DNA from: Paraburkholderia edwinii
Lineage (GTDB): Bacteria > Pseudomonadota > Gammaproteobacteria > Burkholderiales > Burkholderiaceae
Direction: 5' to 3'
DNA: 64,000 nt
Assembly: GCF_019428685.1 (NCBI RefSeq)
Contig: NZ_CP080095.1
Coordinates: 3,596,001-3,660,000, forward strand
The position numbers and the translations under genes were made by a program. Below are positions 63,156 to 64,000 of this stretch, piece by piece (position 1 is the first letter of the stretch; every line of letters begins with the position of its first letter). The notes under the pieces were generated by a model that was not told the origin of the DNA, searched no databases, and saw only the letters and a list, made by a program, of their open reading frames with translations.

Positions 63156-64000
63156 TTACGCCGCTGACTTGAGGAAGTCGGCATAGGCCAGTGCGATGCC
63201 GTCACGCAGCGACGTCTTCGCTTCCCACCCGAGGTCTTTCATCCGGCCCACGTTCAACAGCTTGCGCGGCGTGCCGTCCGGTTTGCTCGAATCGAACACG
63301 ATTTCGCCATTGAACCCAACCACATTCATGATGGTTTCCGCGAGTTCGCGAATCGTGACGTCCGTGCCCGTGCCGATGTTGAACAGACCTTCGCCGATGT
63401 CCTTTTCCATCAGGAACACGCAGCCCTCGGCGAGATCGTCGACATAGAGAAACTCGCGCATCGGCTTGCCGGAGCCCCATACGGTCAGGTCCTTCGCACC
63501 ACCGGCTTTCGCCTCGTGCGCCTTGCGGATCAGCGCCGGCAGCACGTGACTGTTCTTCAGGTCGTAGTTGTCGTTCGGGCCGTACAGATTGGTCGGCATC
63601 ACGGAAACGTAGCGCCGGCCGTACTGGCGGTTGTAGCTCTCGCACATCTTCACGCCCGCGATTTTCGCAATCGCATAGGGCTCGTTTGTTGGCTCAAGCG
63701 GCCCCGTCAGCAGATACTCTTCCTTGATCGGCTGAGGGCAGTCGCGAGGATAAATGCAGCTCGAACCGAGGAAGCACAAACGATCGACACCAGCCTTATG
63801 CGCGCTGTGGATGACGTTCGTTTCGACCGCAAGATTCTCGAAGATAAAGTCCGCGCCATACGCGTTGTTGGCGTAGATACCGCCGACCTTTGCCGCGGCA
63901 ACGAACACGTATTCGGGGCGCTCGGCCTCGAAGAAGTCGCGTACCGCCGCCTGGTCCAGCAGATCGAGTTCCTCGCGCGTACGGGTCACGAGGTTGGTGT
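63156..64000 (-). CDS. fcl: GDP-L-fucose synthase, N-terminus beyond window
   Basis: About 281 of an expected ~315-325 residues. [39 protein letters not shown] and the catalytic [17 protein letters not shown] (YxxxK) are diagnostic of GDP-4-keto-6-deoxymannose 3,5-epimerase-4-reductase. The initial Gly-rich NAD motif lies to the right of the window. With the mutase at 11628 it implies GDP-mannose to GDP-fucose supply; gmd is expected just outside. Confidence 0.95.
   Translation of the reverse strand, partial: TNLVTRTREELDLLDQAAVRDFFEAERPEYVFVAAAKVGGIYANNAYGADFIFENLAVETNVIHSAHKAGVDRLCFLGSSCIYPRDCPQPIKEEYLLTGPLEPTNEPYAIAKIAGVKMCESYNRQYGRRYVSVMPTNLYGPNDNYDLKNSHVLPALIRKAHEAKAGGAKDLTVWGSGKPMREFLYVDDLAEGCVFLMEKDIGEGLFNIGTGTDVTIRELAETIMNVVGFNGEIVFDSSKPDGTPRKLLNVGRMKDLGWEAKTSLRDGIALAYADFLKSAA

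Overview
The window looks like a chromosomal segment of a Burkholderiaceae bacterium, most likely Paraburkholderia, Caballeronia or a close relative. This rests on very GC-rich coding sequence and on Burkholderia-type gene content: waaA next to the Kdo 3-hydroxylase kdoO, a cyanide-insensitive-type cydAB, small DUF3563 and DUF3331 proteins, and a large O-antigen/exopolysaccharide gene set. The species assignment is inference; no rRNA or tRNA gene was seen.

Layout. (1) 1-4.4 kb, minus strand: a five-gene urea/short-chain-amide type (HAAT family) ABC transporter. Its mRNA leader carries two A1/G4 hexaloop hairpins running into an intrinsic terminator, the arrangement of an ANTAR-protein antitermination switch. 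(2) 4.6-17.7 kb: lipopolysaccharide genes (a GT4 transferase, waaA, kdoO, waaC, a phosphomannomutase-type enzyme, a Wzx-like flippase, two more glycosyltransferases, galE), with a DUF4118 membrane protein and an alpha/beta hydrolase in between. (3) 17.8-29.1 kb: a flavin monooxygenase-like protein, a DUF2165 protein, an ArsR regulator, a short-Q-loop cytochrome bd oxidase with its small third subunit, a YdeP-type molybdopterin oxidoreductase, and an overlapping three-gene operon of FAD oxidoreductase, HAD phosphatase and AEC permease. (4) 29.4-36.1 kb: an HPF/RaiA-like protein, several small proteins including a LysR DNA-binding domain with no effector domain, a PAS histidine kinase with a FixJ-like regulator, a single-domain receiver, and BON and DUF3331 proteins.

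(5) 36.1-44.9 kb is a sparse, decayed accessory island. It holds a tyrosine recombinase, a second integrase-like N-terminal protein, a frameshifted NERD-domain gene, a small membrane-protein operon bracketed by terminators, and a ParB-type DNA-binding protein flanked by two identical 20-bp perfect palindromes. (6) 44.9-56.1 kb: two O-antigen ligase/polymerase family genes, a gtrB-gtrA pair followed by two tandem 630-residue membrane glycosyltransferase paralogues, two GT2 transferases and a GT9 heptosyltransferase. (7) 56.2-57.9 kb: a chemoreceptor. (8) 58-64 kb: O-antigen initiation and sugar-nucleotide genes (two polyprenyl-phosphate sugar-1-phosphate transferases, a WbpM/CapD dehydratase, an epimerase, and a GDP-fucose synthase cut by the window end).

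Together the glycan genes can build and modify inner core (Kdo, Ko, heptose), start O-chain synthesis on undecaprenyl phosphate, make deoxy-sugars, flip, polymerise or ligate, and add periplasmic side branches. The most rewarding loci for follow-up are the ANTAR-like leader, the ParB/palindrome locus, the duplicated Gtr-type module and the FAD-HAD-AEC operon.
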